A stretch of DNA of 48,380 bases from the NCBI GenBank assembly GCA_014800685.1, contig JAAVFQ010000006.1, positions 10,202-58,581 on the forward strand, given 5' to 3'. The notes under the pieces are model-generated. The model did no database searches. It was not told the origin of the DNA and saw nothing but the letters and a program-made list of their open reading frames with translations. Of the stretch, positions 8,238 through 17,069 are shown piece by piece; within the stretch, counting starts at the first letter, position 1; each line of letters starts with the position of its first letter. A program made the translations under genes and the position numbers. This stretch comes from Bacteroidales bacterium. GTDB taxonomy: Bacteria; Bacteroidota; Bacteroidia; Bacteroidales; Muribaculaceae.

Positions 8238-9925
8238 GCATGAGAAGAACCGCAATCCGAATTCTGATGTATGCCGTAGTCTTGCTGAGCGCTATCCTCC
8301 CGGCAGAGGCTCAGAAAGCTACTCAAAAGAAAACGGTGCCGAAAAAGAGCGTTGCCGCGCCGGCTAAAAATGCTAAAAAGACAGCTGCCAAGCCAAAGAA
8401 GAGTGTGGTCGCAGAGTCATCGGCCGAACTGAAAAAGAAGCAAAACTCTACGCAGCAGGAGATAAAGGAAACAAAGGCTAAAATCGCAAGTAATGAGAAG
8501 TCGGTCTCTCAGGGGCTGGCTGATTTGTCGCGTATAGACGCCGATATCCAAGTGACGCGCAAGCAGGTGAATGAGCTTGCGGGCCAGGTGAAGGCACTTG
8601 ACAATCAGATTACTGACCTCGGGCATAAAATTTCGGCTAACGAGAAGGAACTGAAATCTCTTAGAGAAAACTATCTTGTGGCCGTCAAGAAGATGAGAAA
8701 AGCTAAAGGGAAAAAGTCGTCCCTCTCATTCATCTTCTCGTCGAAGAATTTCTCGCAGGCTATGCGCCGCATACGTTATCTGCGTGAGTTTAATAATTGG
8801 CGCGAACGTCAGACCATCAAGATACAGAAAAAAAACGATGAGCTGAAGGCTCAGAATCTGCAGCTCAGTCAGGCCAAACAGAGCAAAAACGTTGCGCTCG
8901 GCAAACAGAAAGAGGCCAATGCGACCCTCCAGAGCCAATATGCGCGTCAGGATGCTCTCATAGTGCAACTTCGCAAGCAGGGTGACCAGCTCAGGGCTCA
9001 TCTTGCCAAAAAGCAAAGTGAGGCAAACGAACTGCGCAACCGGATCTCAGCCGCCATAGCAGCGGAGCAGCAGCGGGAAGCCGAACGCCGTAAAGCTGAA
9101 GAGAGACGTCTCGCCGAAGAGAAACGTAAGGCAGAGGAACGACGCCTCGCCGAGGAGAAACGGCAGGCCGAACAGCGCCGTCTGGAAGCGGAAAGAGCAG
9201 AAGCGGCCAGAAAGAAAGCAGACACCGAGAAGCAGAAAAATAGCGAGCTTGCCGCCAAGACAGGGTCTGATAAGACCACGAAGGCCCGAAACCGCAACAA
9301 GAATAAGGAGGAGGCCAAAAAGCCTGCAAACCAGACGAGCATAGCGGAAAATTCCCGCAATAAAAAGAATGACAGCGGGCGCTCGTACGCTGATGCGAGA
9401 AAGCGTACGCCAAGAGGCGATTCGCAGTCTTCCTCAAAATCCAACACCAAAACATCGGCAGGCTCGCAGACTACCACCTCCACACCCTCTAAGCCGACGA
9501 CGCCCTCAGCCGGTGGCGGATTTGAGAAGATGCGCGGCTCTCTGCCCAAACCCGTAAGCGGAGCCTTCCGCATCACTTCCCCCTTCGGGCGGCACGCGCT
9601 TCCAGACCTGCCGGGAGTCACTTACGACAATCCCGGCATCGACGCGGAAGTGTCGGCCGGAGCCACTGCGCAGGCGGTCTATGAAGGTAAGGTGACAGGT
9701 ATCTACCGTCTTCCGGGTTATAATACCGTGGTGATAGTCTCACATGGCAATTACTACACCGTTTATGGCAATCTGGCCACTACCTCGGTTAAGAATGGCG
9801 ACACTGTGCGTCAGGGTCAGGCCCTCGGTAAAGTGGCCAACTCGGATGAGGGTGGACGTCCCTCCATTCACTTTGAGGTATGGAAGAATCGTGATAAACT
9901 CAACCCCGCGGAATGGATACGCTGA
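8234..9925 (+). CDS. EnvC-like murein hydrolase activator with degenerate LytM (M23) domain
   Basis: A 563-residue protein: signal peptide (1-27), Lys/Ala-rich linker, long coiled coil (about 60-270), then repeated KAEERRLAEEKR-type charged helix (about 280-335), a low-complexity Ser/Thr/Asn linker, and a C-terminal LytM fold (about 440-563) ending FEVWKNRDKLNPAEWIR. Active LytM enzymes carry HxGxD and HxH zinc ligands; here the first reads NPGID and the last SIH, and the usual YxHL reads YGNL, so the zinc site is lost. That matches EnvC-type proteins, which activate cell-wall amidases during division instead of cutting peptidoglycan. Start overlaps DUF4292; another in-frame ATG lies two codons later. 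Confidence 0.88.
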   Translation: MSMRRTAIRILMYAVVLLSAILPAEAQKATQKKTVPKKSVAAPAKNAKKTAAKPKKSVVAESSAELKKKQNSTQQEIKETKAKIASNEKSVSQGLADLSRIDADIQVTRKQVNELAGQVKALDNQITDLGHKISANEKELKSLRENYLVAVKKMRKAKGKKSSLSFIFSSKNFSQAMRRIRYLREFNNWRERQTIKIQKKNDELKAQNLQLSQAKQSKNVALGKQKEANATLQSQYARQDALIVQLRKQGDQLRAHLAKKQSEANELRNRISAAIAAEQQREAERRKAEERRLAEEKRKAEERRLAEEKRQAEQRRLEAERAEAARKKADTEKQKNSELAAKTGSDKTTKARNRNKNKEEAKKPANQTSIAENSRNKKNDSGRSYADARKRTPRGDSQSSSKSNTKTSAGSQTTTSTPSKPTTPSAGGGFEKMRGSLPKPVSGAFRITSPFGRHALPDLPGVTYDNPGIDAEVSAGATAQAVYEGKVTGIYRLPGYNTVVIVSHGNYYTVYGNLATTSVKNGDTVRQGQALGKVANSDEGGRPSIHFEVWKNRDKLNPAEWIR

Positions 9926-10884
9926 AGTGGGAAATAGTGAGGTATGAGTCTTCCCGAAAGCAGCAGTGGGACTCATTTGTAAGAGAAAGCAGAAATGCTA
10001 CATTCCTCTTTCTCAGAGACTACATGGAGTATCATTCCGACCGGTTTGAAGACCACTCCCTGCTTGCATATAGAAAAGGGAAGTTGCTCGCTATTCTGCC
10101 GGCAAATGCAGTTGGCGATACCCTCTATTCGCACCAAGGTCTGACCTACGGCGGATGGCTGCTCCCTATGAGACATATAGATGCAGAGGATGTGCTTTGC
10201 TTGTTTGAGGCCTGGAACGACTATGCTCCGGCGCATGGCTTCAGAGGATGCGTTTATAAGCCGGTGCCCTACATCTATACGCGCCGGCCCGCTCAAGAAG
10301 ACCTCTATGCTCTTCATCGTTTCGGCGCCCGCATCTCCGCATCCCTCATCAGCAATGCGATATACCTTCCCGACCCGGCCCCAATGACGCCCTCCCGGAT
10401 AAGGGCGCTCAATTACGCCCGACGGAATGCCGACGGCCTCAGTTTCAACACCGACGCTGACGTGGCGGCCTTTCATAGGATGCTGAGCCACTGCCTGAAA
10501 GAAAAGCACTCAGCCTCTCCGGTGCATAATACGGAGGAACTCTCTTTGCTCAAAAACCGCTTTCCCGAAAATATCCGGATATGCACCCTTGAAAGAGCCG
10601 GAAATCCGGAGGCCGGGATATGTCTGTATCTGAGCGAAGCGACAGCGCATTGCCAGTATATAGCCACAACGGAATATGCCCGCGAATGCCGGCTGCTCAC
10701 TCTTCTCGTGTCAGAAATTCTCAAAATGCCGGAAGTGAGACGAAGGCGATATTTAGATTTCGGCACCTCCAATGAAGACGGAGGGCGAAAGCTCAATGCC
10801 GGGCTTTATCATAATAAATTCTCATACGGTGGCGGAGGAGTGGCCTACGACACTTGGAAAATAGACTTCGCGCCGCAGAGATGA
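9913..10884 (+). CDS. FemAB/CelD-like GNAT-fold acyltransferase
   Basis: A 323-residue cytosolic protein without signal or membrane segments. The opening WDSFVRESRNATFLFLRDYM and the later GLTYGGWLLP stretch resemble the FemAB/BioF2-like acetyltransferase family (GNAT fold), and the C-terminal half carries the second GNAT-like core (AGICLYLSEATAHCQYIATT, LDFGTSNEDGG). Such proteins acylate or aminoacylate sugars or peptides for surface polymers. The ATG lies inside the last codons of the EnvC-like gene (13-nt overlap) and its stop overlaps the flippase start by 4 nt, so it probably acts with the flippase in polysaccharide or glycan decoration. Substrate unknown. Confidence 0.7.
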   Translation: MDTLKWEIVRYESSRKQQWDSFVRESRNATFLFLRDYMEYHSDRFEDHSLLAYRKGKLLAILPANAVGDTLYSHQGLTYGGWLLPMRHIDAEDVLCLFEAWNDYAPAHGFRGCVYKPVPYIYTRRPAQEDLYALHRFGARISASLISNAIYLPDPAPMTPSRIRALNYARRNADGLSFNTDADVAAFHRMLSHCLKEKHSASPVHNTEELSLLKNRFPENIRICTLERAGNPEAGICLYLSEATAHCQYIATTEYARECRLLTLLVSEILKMPEVRRRRYLDFGTSNEDGGRKLNAGLYHNKFSYGGGGVAYDTWKIDFAPQR

Positions 10885-12326
10885 AGGGCACCTCATCCAT
10901 AAACAAATCCATAGTCAAAGTGCTCAGCGTCTTCACGTCGCTGCAGGTGGTGAATGTCATCTGCGGAATGGTGAAGATGAAGTTTGTCTCGATATGGCTT
11001 GAGGCCTCCGGTGTGGGCCTTTTCGGCATCTTTCAGCAAGTCACGGACACTACTGCCACACTGACGGATTTCGGGCTCCGGCAGAGCACTACGCGGGAAG
11101 TGGCCATGAAGCGAAACGACGGTCGGCTCCTCGGCAGGCTTCTGGGCACGATACGTTCATGGAATCTCCTTGTAGGCATCTTCGGGGGGGTGCTGCTCAC
11201 ATTTCTCTCTCCGCTGCTTTCATCACTTTTCTTTGAGAGCAGTGCCTTCTGGTGGTCGTTTGTGCTTCTTGGCGTGTGCATACTCTTCAATGCCATGACC
11301 GCCGGCGAAAACTCCATCCTTCAAGGCCTATCGCGCTTCAAAGAGCTGGCCCGCGCCGGCCTTATCGCCTCGCTGACGGGACTGGCAGTCTCAATACCGC
11401 TTTTCCGGTTTCTCGGCAATAATTCTGTAATCTTCTCGCTGCTTGCATACGCCGTGGCAGCCTGGATAAGCATCCGCCGTTTCCGACCGCGGGATATAGA
11501 GGCGGAGAGCCCTTCGCCGGCCCTTCTTAAAGAGGGAAAGGACTTTGCCAAGCTCGGAGGCTACATGGCGCTTGCCGCCTTTATATCCTCGCTGGCACTG
11601 ACCATCTTCATCTGGTGGCTGAATCATTATGCCTCCACATCGGAAGTGGGCTATTATCAGGCAGGCAACACGCTGGTGGTGAGATATATGGGTTTTGTGC
11701 TCAGTGCTATCGGACTGGAGTTTTATCCCCGAATAGCGGCTTGCGGCGACTCCTCCATGCGCCGGAGTGTATATGTGAGCCACGAGATGTCGCTGACACT
11801 CACCATCCTCACCCCGCTTGTGCTCCTTTTTCTTGTGGCGAGGCCTTGGCTCGTAGAATTGCTCTACACTCCCGAATTTGACGTCATCATCCCCTTCATC
11901 ACCTTTGGCATACTTCACACCATTTTCCGCGTTCCCTCCGTCATAATGGCCTACACCATAGTCTCGCAGGGCAACGGGCTCGTCTATCTCATAGTAGAGA
12001 GCCTGGACTCGATGTTCGGACTCGCCGTCTGCATAGCCGGCTATACGTTATATGGTCTGTCCGGGCTTGGAGTGTCCTTCATAATCTGGTATGCCGGCTA
12101 TCTTGCGCTAACGTGGATAGTAGCTGGAATCAAATATGATGTCAGGGTGAAGAGAGGAGGCGTGGCGGCGCTCATTGTTTCAGTAGCGGTGACCTTTGCC
12201 TCGGCAGCCCTTGTGTGCACAGCGCCGGCCTACATTTATATTCCTGTGCTTCTGCTTGCCGTGGTGCCATACGCTTTGCGCCTGAAAACTCTATTGGGGA
12301 AAGGGAGAAGAAGAAAGAGGCGGTAA
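10881..12326 (+). CDS. Wzx/MATE-like polysaccharide flippase
   Basis: A 481-residue membrane protein with about 12-14 hydrophobic helices and the pattern of O-antigen translocases: an N-terminal amphipathic helix with conserved Lys (MVKMKFVSIWLEASGVGLFG), repeated Gly-bounded helices, and a basic C-terminus ending RRKRR. The MOP superfamily flips lipid-linked oligosaccharides across the inner membrane. The frame is open to an ATG at 10854, but the ATG at 10881 overlaps the upstream stop as ATGA and lies next to the conserved amphipathic helix, so it is preferred. No Wzy polymerase or initiating transferase is adjacent, so the lipid-linked substrate is unknown. Confidence 0.83.
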   Translation: MKGTSSINKSIVKVLSVFTSLQVVNVICGMVKMKFVSIWLEASGVGLFGIFQQVTDTTATLTDFGLRQSTTREVAMKRNDGRLLGRLLGTIRSWNLLVGIFGGVLLTFLSPLLSSLFFESSAFWWSFVLLGVCILFNAMTAGENSILQGLSRFKELARAGLIASLTGLAVSIPLFRFLGNNSVIFSLLAYAVAAWISIRRFRPRDIEAESPSPALLKEGKDFAKLGGYMALAAFISSLALTIFIWWLNHYASTSEVGYYQAGNTLVVRYMGFVLSAIGLEFYPRIAACGDSSMRRSVYVSHEMSLTLTILTPLVLLFLVARPWLVELLYTPEFDVIIPFITFGILHTIFRVPSVIMAYTIVSQGNGLVYLIVESLDSMFGLAVCIAGYTLYGLSGLGVSFIIWYAGYLALTWIVAGIKYDVRVKRGGVAALIVSVAVTFASAALVCTAPAYIYIPVLLLAVVPYALRLKTLLGKGRRRKRR

Positions 12327-12333
12327 AGAGTGC

Positions 12334-12356
12334 TAATTTGTAATCATTACAAATTA
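12334..12356. repeat. Perfect 11-bp palindrome between flippase and ferredoxin genes
   Basis: TAATTTGTAAT and ATTACAAATTA are exact reverse complements around a single C. The site starts 7 nt after the flippase stop and lies about 45 nt upstream of the ferredoxin -7 box. It has no T-tract on the plus strand, so an operator is as plausible as a weak terminator. Confidence 0.6.
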
Positions 12357-12401
12357 AAAAAATAATTGGCATCGGGAGGTGGAATTATGGCAAAATCGTA
12401 T

Positions 12402-12409
12402 TAAATTTG
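12402..12409 (+). promoter_or_regulatory. Candidate -7 box for the ferredoxin gene
   Basis: TAAATTTG followed by C matches TAnnTTTG, 76 nt before the ferredoxin ATG. No clear -33 element was seen. Confidence 0.5.
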
Positions 12410-12485
12410 CAAGACAAGATGGGAGCCCTCGCGGAGTCCCGGATTATAAAATGACATTTAACTAACTCTAATAAACATTACAACA

Positions 12486-12653
12486 ATGGCTTACGTAATT
12501 GGCGACAACTGTGTAGCATGCGGCACCTGCGAGCCCGTATGCCCCGTAGGAGCAATCTCTCCCGGCGACATCTATCACATCGATCCTGACACTTGCATCT
12601 CTTGCGGTTCTTGTGCTCAGGTTTGCCCCAGCGACGCAATTTCTGAGGGCTAA
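12486..12653 (+). CDS. Small 2[4Fe-4S] ferredoxin
   Basis: A 55-residue clostridial-type ferredoxin. It has two cluster-binding motifs: CVACGTCEPVCP (about residues 9-20) and CISCGSCAQVCP (about 37-48), each CxxCxxCxxxCP, so all eight ligands are present. It would carry low-potential electrons between cytosolic oxidoreductases such as pyruvate:ferredoxin oxidoreductase, hydrogenase or Rnf, the expected economy of an anaerobe. It has its own candidate promoter and a strong terminator, so it is likely monocistronic and highly expressed; codon use (mostly optimal codons such as GGC, GCC and ATC) is consistent with that. Confidence 0.96.
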   Translation: MAYVIGDNCVACGTCEPVCPVGAISPGDIYHIDPDTCISCGSCAQVCPSDAISEG

Positions 12654-12670
12654 TCGCAGTCAACCAAAAA

Positions 12671-12717
12671 ATTTAAAAGAGGGTGTATCAATTCATTTTG
12701 ATACATCCTCTTTAAAT
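12671..12717. terminator. Terminator between ferredoxin and pullulanase genes
   Basis: An imperfect 20-bp stem (arms beginning TTTAAAAGAGGGTGTATCAA and ending TTGATACATCCTCTTTAAAT) with a 5-nt loop lies 18 nt after the ferredoxin stop and 46 nt beyond the converging pullulanase stop. A/T tracts on both flanks allow it to work in both directions. Confidence 0.8.
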
Positions 12718-12763
12718 TAATATCCTCTTTTAAGGTAAGTCCAGCGGATATCGGCGCAGGGGG

Positions 12764-14788
12764 TTATAGATGGAGAATGAGAGCGGAATAGGGAGCAAGC
12801 TCTATTTTGCCACCCTTGAATGAGCCGAGGCCCTCGGGATTGATTTTGCCGTCTCGCGCCACAATAGTCCATTTCCCCTTCTTTACGTTGACCGTACGGG
12901 GCTCTGCGGAGCCATTGAAGATGACTTTAATCTCCTTCCAGGCATCGCCATTTGCATTATCCTTGAGCGAATAAGAGATCAGATTCGGCATCTTTTCGGA
13001 GTCGATTTCATCAAAGACAAGATGACGGGCTATCTGGTCGGCCGAAGTCATTCTGAAAGCGGGGTGAGCCTTGCGCAGGGCTATGAGATTCTTGTAGTAG
13101 TCAAACTGGTCGGCGTAAGTCTTCTTGCCGGCCCAGTCGATAGCATTGATAGAGTCAGGCGACTTATAGGAATTATGCACTCCCTTTTTGTCGCGGAAAA
13201 TCTCTTCGCCGGCAAACATGAAGGGGGTGCCTTGCGAGGTGAAGACGATAGTCTGCGCGAGCTTGGCGGCAGCAAGTCGTTCGGCTTCAGAGGCCTCAGG
13301 TATAGACTTTTTCAGCTTGTCGGTAAGGGTGAGGTCGTCATGGCAGGAGACATAATTGACTATCATCTCCGGGCTTGCAGCGTATGCGAATTTTGAGTTG
13401 GCCCCCTTGGAATAGTCCACTTGCGGATGAGCGGTGGAGGCGACAATGCCAATCTTGACAGTTTCCTCCAGACCGGGTTTGCCGGTGGCAAATCCACGGT
13501 CTTCGGCGTTGGAATAGTGTCCTTTCACGGCATCACGGATGTCGTCGGAAAAGACAGCGATGTCAGTCATTTTGGAAACGTTCTCCTTCAGGGCTCGTCT
13601 TTCCGGTTCGAGAGGGGAGTCTCCGGCAGTCCATCCCTCGCCATAGATGAAAGCGTCGGGATTGATTTCCTTGATGGCAGCGGCGGCCTGAGTCATCGTT
13701 TCGGTGTCATGGATAGCCATGAGGTCGAAGCGGAAGCCGTCGATATGGTATTCATCGGTCCAGTATTTGATGGAATTGATGATATAGTCGCGCATCTGCT
13801 GACGGTCAGAAGCAGTCTCATTGCCACATCCGGAAGCATCTGAATATCTGCCGTCGTCCCAGTGCCGGTGATAATAGCCGGGGGCAGTAAGGTTGAAATT
13901 GGAGTCATCGTTGGCTGCCGTGTGGTTATACACCACATCCATGATGACACCTATGCCGGCGTCGTGGAGAGCCTTTATCATCTCCTTCATCTCACGGATG
14001 CGCACGGCAGGGTCGGAGGGGTTAGTGGAATAGGAGCCCTCGGGGGCATTATAGTTGAGAGGGTCATAGCCCCAGTTGTAAGTGTTCAGTTGCGGATTAG
14101 CCTCATCCACGGAGTTGTAATCGTAGGAAGGGAGGATATGCACATGCGTCACACCAAGCTCCTTAAGATGGTCAATGCCGGTCTTCAGAGAGTCGGGCGA
14201 GAGCGTGCCCTGCTCGGTCAGAGCCAGGAACTTACCTTTATTGGCGATGCCGGAAGAGGGGTGCATGGAGAAATCACGATGATGCATTTCGTAGATGATT
14301 ACGTCAGTGAAGTTATCCACCTGCGGGCCCTTGTCGGCATCCCAGCCTTCGGGGTTGGTTTTCGAGAGATCGATGAGGGCGGCACGGTTGCCATTGATGC
14401 CCACAGCTTTAGCCCAGACACCGGGAGTCTCCTTCATCCATACGCCGTTGTTGAGGATTCGGAAGGTATAGAACTTGCCATAAAGATTTTCCGGGACCTC
14501 GGCCGTCCATGTGCCATCGGCAGGATGAAAAGTCATGTCAAGGGTGGAATATGGAGACCCGTAAGCGCCTTGGCTATATAGAAGCACCTGAGCCTGCTCA
14601 GCTTTCGGCGACCATAGACGGAAATGAGTGCCATTGCCGTCAACCGATACTTCAAGGTCATCGCCGTTATACGTGGGATAGGAGGCGAACTGAGCGTCAT
14701 ATTTGCTCGTAGCCATAATAGAGGGAGCGGATAGAGCGCCTGAAACGATAGTTAAGGCCATGGCTATCGGAAAAATGTGTTTTTTCAT
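12764..14788 (-). CDS. pulA: Type I pullulanase, GH13 family, exported
   Basis: A 674-residue enzyme that cuts alpha-1,6 branches of pullulan, glycogen and starch fragments. Signal peptide 1-26 lacks a lipobox, so it is probably periplasmic. An N-terminal CBM48/early-set domain (HFRLWSPKAEQAQVLL) precedes the GH13 barrel. The type I pullulanase signature YNWGYDP is at 237-243. GH13 regions follow: DVVYNHTA; GFRFDLMA with nucleophile Asp355; YGEGW with acid/base Glu384; and SCHDD (His483, Asp484/485), where Asp485 or Asp484 fills the third carboxylate. The C-terminal beta-domain is present and intact. The gene is alone on its strand and has its own promoter; no sus-like genes adjoin it. Confidence 0.95.
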   Translation of the reverse strand: MKKHIFPIAMALTIVSGALSAPSIMATSKYDAQFASYPTYNGDDLEVSVDGNGTHFRLWSPKAEQAQVLLYSQGAYGSPYSTLDMTFHPADGTWTAEVPENLYGKFYTFRILNNGVWMKETPGVWAKAVGINGNRAALIDLSKTNPEGWDADKGPQVDNFTDVIIYEMHHRDFSMHPSSGIANKGKFLALTEQGTLSPDSLKTGIDHLKELGVTHVHILPSYDYNSVDEANPQLNTYNWGYDPLNYNAPEGSYSTNPSDPAVRIREMKEMIKALHDAGIGVIMDVVYNHTAANDDSNFNLTAPGYYHRHWDDGRYSDASGCGNETASDRQQMRDYIINSIKYWTDEYHIDGFRFDLMAIHDTETMTQAAAAIKEINPDAFIYGEGWTAGDSPLEPERRALKENVSKMTDIAVFSDDIRDAVKGHYSNAEDRGFATGKPGLEETVKIGIVASTAHPQVDYSKGANSKFAYAASPEMIVNYVSCHDDLTLTDKLKKSIPEASEAERLAAAKLAQTIVFTSQGTPFMFAGEEIFRDKKGVHNSYKSPDSINAIDWAGKKTYADQFDYYKNLIALRKAHPAFRMTSADQIARHLVFDEIDSEKMPNLISYSLKDNANGDAWKEIKVIFNGSAEPRTVNVKKGKWTIVARDGKINPEGLGSFKGGKIELAPYSALILHL

Positions 14789-14834
14789 TCTTATTGCTAA
14801 AATGGGTTATTTAAGAGTGGGAGGAGAGTAGATG

Positions 14835-14866
14835 CAAAGATAGTGAAAAATGAGATGAAATGCAAA
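14835..14866 (-). promoter_or_regulatory. Promoter for pullulanase gene
   Basis: On the minus strand TTTG (14866-14863), a 20-nt spacer and TATCTTTG (14842-14835) match the Bacteroidetes TTTG/TAnnTTTG promoter. It lies about 47 nt upstream of the pulA start. Confidence 0.75.
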
Positions 14867-14967
14867 AAGAAATAAGTCTTAGTCTGCATTTTTATGAATA
14901 ATTAAGCCTTTAAGGTATGTTTATGGTGATATTGTGAAGAATTTGCTCTGATTCTATGAAGTTAAAT

Positions 14968-14998
14968 TTTGTCAATAAAAAAGAATTTGCTAATTTTG
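14968..14998 (+). promoter_or_regulatory. Promoter for the secreted protein at 15029
   Basis: TTTG (14968-14971), 19-nt spacer, TAATTTTG (14991-14998). Transcription would begin near 15005, downstream of an in-frame ATG at 14969, which shows that the ATG at 15029 is the true start. Confidence 0.75.
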
Positions 14999-15028
14999 CG
15001 GCTGAATCACAATTTAAATCCTAAGGGA

Positions 15029-16819
15029 ATGAAGAAAAATCTACTTACATCTTTAATGGTAGCCGCATTGCTCAGTCCGCTTACATCCTATGCAGGAGAA
15101 ATAATGGATGTGGCAAAGGCTACAATGCCGGCGCCGGCAGAACGGGCTGCCGCAATGGCCCCGGTGCAGTCTCAGGAGTCTGAGGATGGTCAACTCCAAT
15201 ATCAGACATACGATTTTTACGTCGGAAATCCGCAATTCTACACCTTCCGCAAATCCGGAGGTGAAGGCACTCATCTGGAGTTTAAGGAGGTGCGTATGCG
15301 CCCCGGCGATGCCTTCATGCTCCAGAGCTTCGATGACTATGCGATGTTCTATGCCAAGGGGGAGACAAAAATCACCGACGACAATCTCACCTGCGAGCTC
15401 TATTATTATTCGCCTGCCGAGGAGATGTGGGATGCTTCCTACGGCATAAGCGACGTGAGAGGATATTATGATATCTCCGTTGACTTTGATGGCAAGAAAG
15501 CTACCTTGACCTTTACAAAGGCGAAAGAACTTGGGTTCACTCCGGCCTATGGCGTGCTCAACACTAAAGAGGGGGCCTCGGCCAGCCCATACTCCACAGA
15601 TGGGAATAAGGTGACTTATACAGACCTTACCATCGATGGTGATTTCGCCTACTATATTCAGGATATAAATTCAGGCATCGAGTTTGGCTGGGCGAAAGAG
15701 GATGAGACTCCTGCCACTCCGGAGAATCCCTCTTCCACTCTGGTGGTAAATCCCGATTTTTTTGCTCTCGCCAAGGGCTTGAAAGGAACTTATAACGTCA
15801 CTATAGAGTATAGCGACGACTTCAAAAGTGCTACGGTAAGTTTTGCGGAGGCAAACGTTCCTGACCTGATAGCCAACTATACAGGCGACCTTTACATCAA
15901 TGGAGCAATCTCCGGTCTCGTGTATGGTGTTCCGGAATTTAAGATGACCTGCAAGGAGCCCGGCATCTTTGAATGGAGCGGAGAAAAACTGACATCTGAC
16001 TTTTTCATCGGTAACGCAACTCCCGATACCCCACTCCCCGGCACTGATATCTGTATCAAGTTTGGAGCAAACAATTTCCCGGAGGTGCAGAAATTAGAGC
16101 CCGGCGTGCCTGTCAATCTGAAGGTGGGTGGCCCCTCCATCTATTTTGGCAATGAATATTTCACCATCTCAAAGCCCCACGTTACTGTCAATCTCAAAGA
16201 GATGACCCTTCTTGTGGAGGGAACCCTCGTTCATCCGGAGCTGAAAGTAGACAATATTTGGCTTAATACTAATATATGGGATTCGCAACCCCAAGGTGAA
16301 GTGGTTGGAAACGAGATGCTCTTCAAAGATATCGAATTTGATGAGAATGTGGAGAGCGTAAATCCCTACGTTCACTTAGAAAACTCCTACATAATATATT
16401 ATTTCGGTTGGCCCATGGCTGATTATCAGGACAAGGTAACTGCGGATAAAGACAATACGATAGTCACCTTACCCATAGTCAGCAATTCCTACGAATCTGG
16501 ACTTGTGAAGGTGAATTTCAAGGGCGTCTATGATATCTATATAAGCCTCACCGAAGACCAGATGGCGGTAAAAGTGCGCTTTGTAAGTAAGGACGATGGC
16601 GTAGATGATGCCTGCGAAGATATGGTGAAAATAGCCCGCAACTCCGATGGCATCGTCATCTCAGGAGCAGAGGCAGGCGCTGACATCAGTGTATATACAG
16701 TAGACGGCAAGAGAGTATATAGCGCTCCGGCCGCTGGCGATAATGTAACCGTCAGTCTCGAAAAGGGTGCTCTTTATATCATACGCGTAGCCGACAAGGC
16801 ATATAAAGTGCAGCTGTAA
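15029..16819 (+). CDS. Secreted protein of unknown function with T9SS-like sorting domain
   Basis: A 596-residue protein with a signal peptide (MKKNLLTSLMVAALLSPLTS, cleavage after YA). The body is beta-rich with recurring FYVGNPQFYTF-like and VTIEYSDDFKSATVSF-like strand blocks that look like internal repeats; no known catalytic motif was recognised. The last 70 residues (ISVYTVDGKRVYS, then a KGALYIIRVADKAYKVQL end) resemble the type A C-terminal sorting domain read by the T9SS, so it is a candidate cargo of the GldLMN system. It is monocistronic between its own promoter and terminator. The function is unknown. Confidence 0.75.
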   Translation: MKKNLLTSLMVAALLSPLTSYAGEIMDVAKATMPAPAERAAAMAPVQSQESEDGQLQYQTYDFYVGNPQFYTFRKSGGEGTHLEFKEVRMRPGDAFMLQSFDDYAMFYAKGETKITDDNLTCELYYYSPAEEMWDASYGISDVRGYYDISVDFDGKKATLTFTKAKELGFTPAYGVLNTKEGASASPYSTDGNKVTYTDLTIDGDFAYYIQDINSGIEFGWAKEDETPATPENPSSTLVVNPDFFALAKGLKGTYNVTIEYSDDFKSATVSFAEANVPDLIANYTGDLYINGAISGLVYGVPEFKMTCKEPGIFEWSGEKLTSDFFIGNATPDTPLPGTDICIKFGANNFPEVQKLEPGVPVNLKVGGPSIYFGNEYFTISKPHVTVNLKEMTLLVEGTLVHPELKVDNIWLNTNIWDSQPQGEVVGNEMLFKDIEFDENVESVNPYVHLENSYIIYYFGWPMADYQDKVTADKDNTIVTLPIVSNSYESGLVKVNFKGVYDIYISLTEDQMAVKVRFVSKDDGVDDACEDMVKIARNSDGIVISGAEAGADISVYTVDGKRVYSAPAAGDNVTVSLEKGALYIIRVADKAYKVQL

Positions 16820-16856
16820 GAATAACAGGCCCGGTGCCTTACATCTTATAACCCGT

Positions 16857-16897
16857 AGGGGGTGTGCAGAGAATTTCTCAATTTCTGCATGCCCTCT
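16857..16897 (+). terminator. Terminator after the secreted protein gene
   Basis: A 14-bp stem with some G-T pairs (AGGGGGTGTGCAGA pairing with TCTGCATGCCCTCT) starts 37 nt after the stop; a modestly T-rich stretch follows. Confidence 0.65.
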
Positions 16898-16967
16898 ACT
16901 CATTTATTGTTAAGCCGATGCTATATTTTAGCATTATGAGGGGATAGCGGAGGGGAGATGATTATAG

Positions 16968-16975
16968 TAATTTTG
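16968..16975 (+). promoter_or_regulatory. Candidate -7 box for calycin-hmuY transcript
   Basis: TAATTTTG followed by C matches TAnnTTTG, 94 nt upstream of the lipoprotein start and just before palindromic element A. A second TAATTTTG lies inside that element at 17018-17025. Confidence 0.5.
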
Positions 16976-16982
16976 CAATCGT

Positions 16983-17044
16983 AATTAAGTGCTAAAAATT
17001 AAACTATATATGCACATTAATTTTGCTCACTTACTTGCTTAATT
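16983..17044 (+). repeat. Palindromic upstream element, copy A (full)
   Basis: An AT-rich imperfect palindrome whose tips are AATTAAG and CTTAATT. The halves are TTAAGTGCTAAAAATTAA and TTAATTTTGCTCACTTACTT around an ACTATATATGCACA centre. Related copies occur at 33173, 34498, 36813 and 38491, each upstream of a gene and in the same orientation relative to it. Here it lies in the leader of the calycin-hmuY operon. Confidence 0.7.
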
Positions 17045-17069
17045 GAAAACTAAATAACTAACTATAATC

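Noticed and set aside
9080..9215. Short tandem DNA repeat (GAA/CGC-rich)
   Set aside because: It only reflects the repeated KAEERRLAEEKR codons of the EnvC-like coiled helix, not an independent DNA repeat or CRISPR.
8998..9621. 207-codon minus-strand open frame opposite the EnvC-like gene
   Set aside because: It is the antisense of the repeated charged-helix codons; Ser/Arg/Ala-rich, with no start signal or plausible fold.
13862..14581. 239-codon plus-strand open frame opposite pulA
   Set aside because: The pullulanase on the other strand has every catalytic motif; this frame is its shadow.
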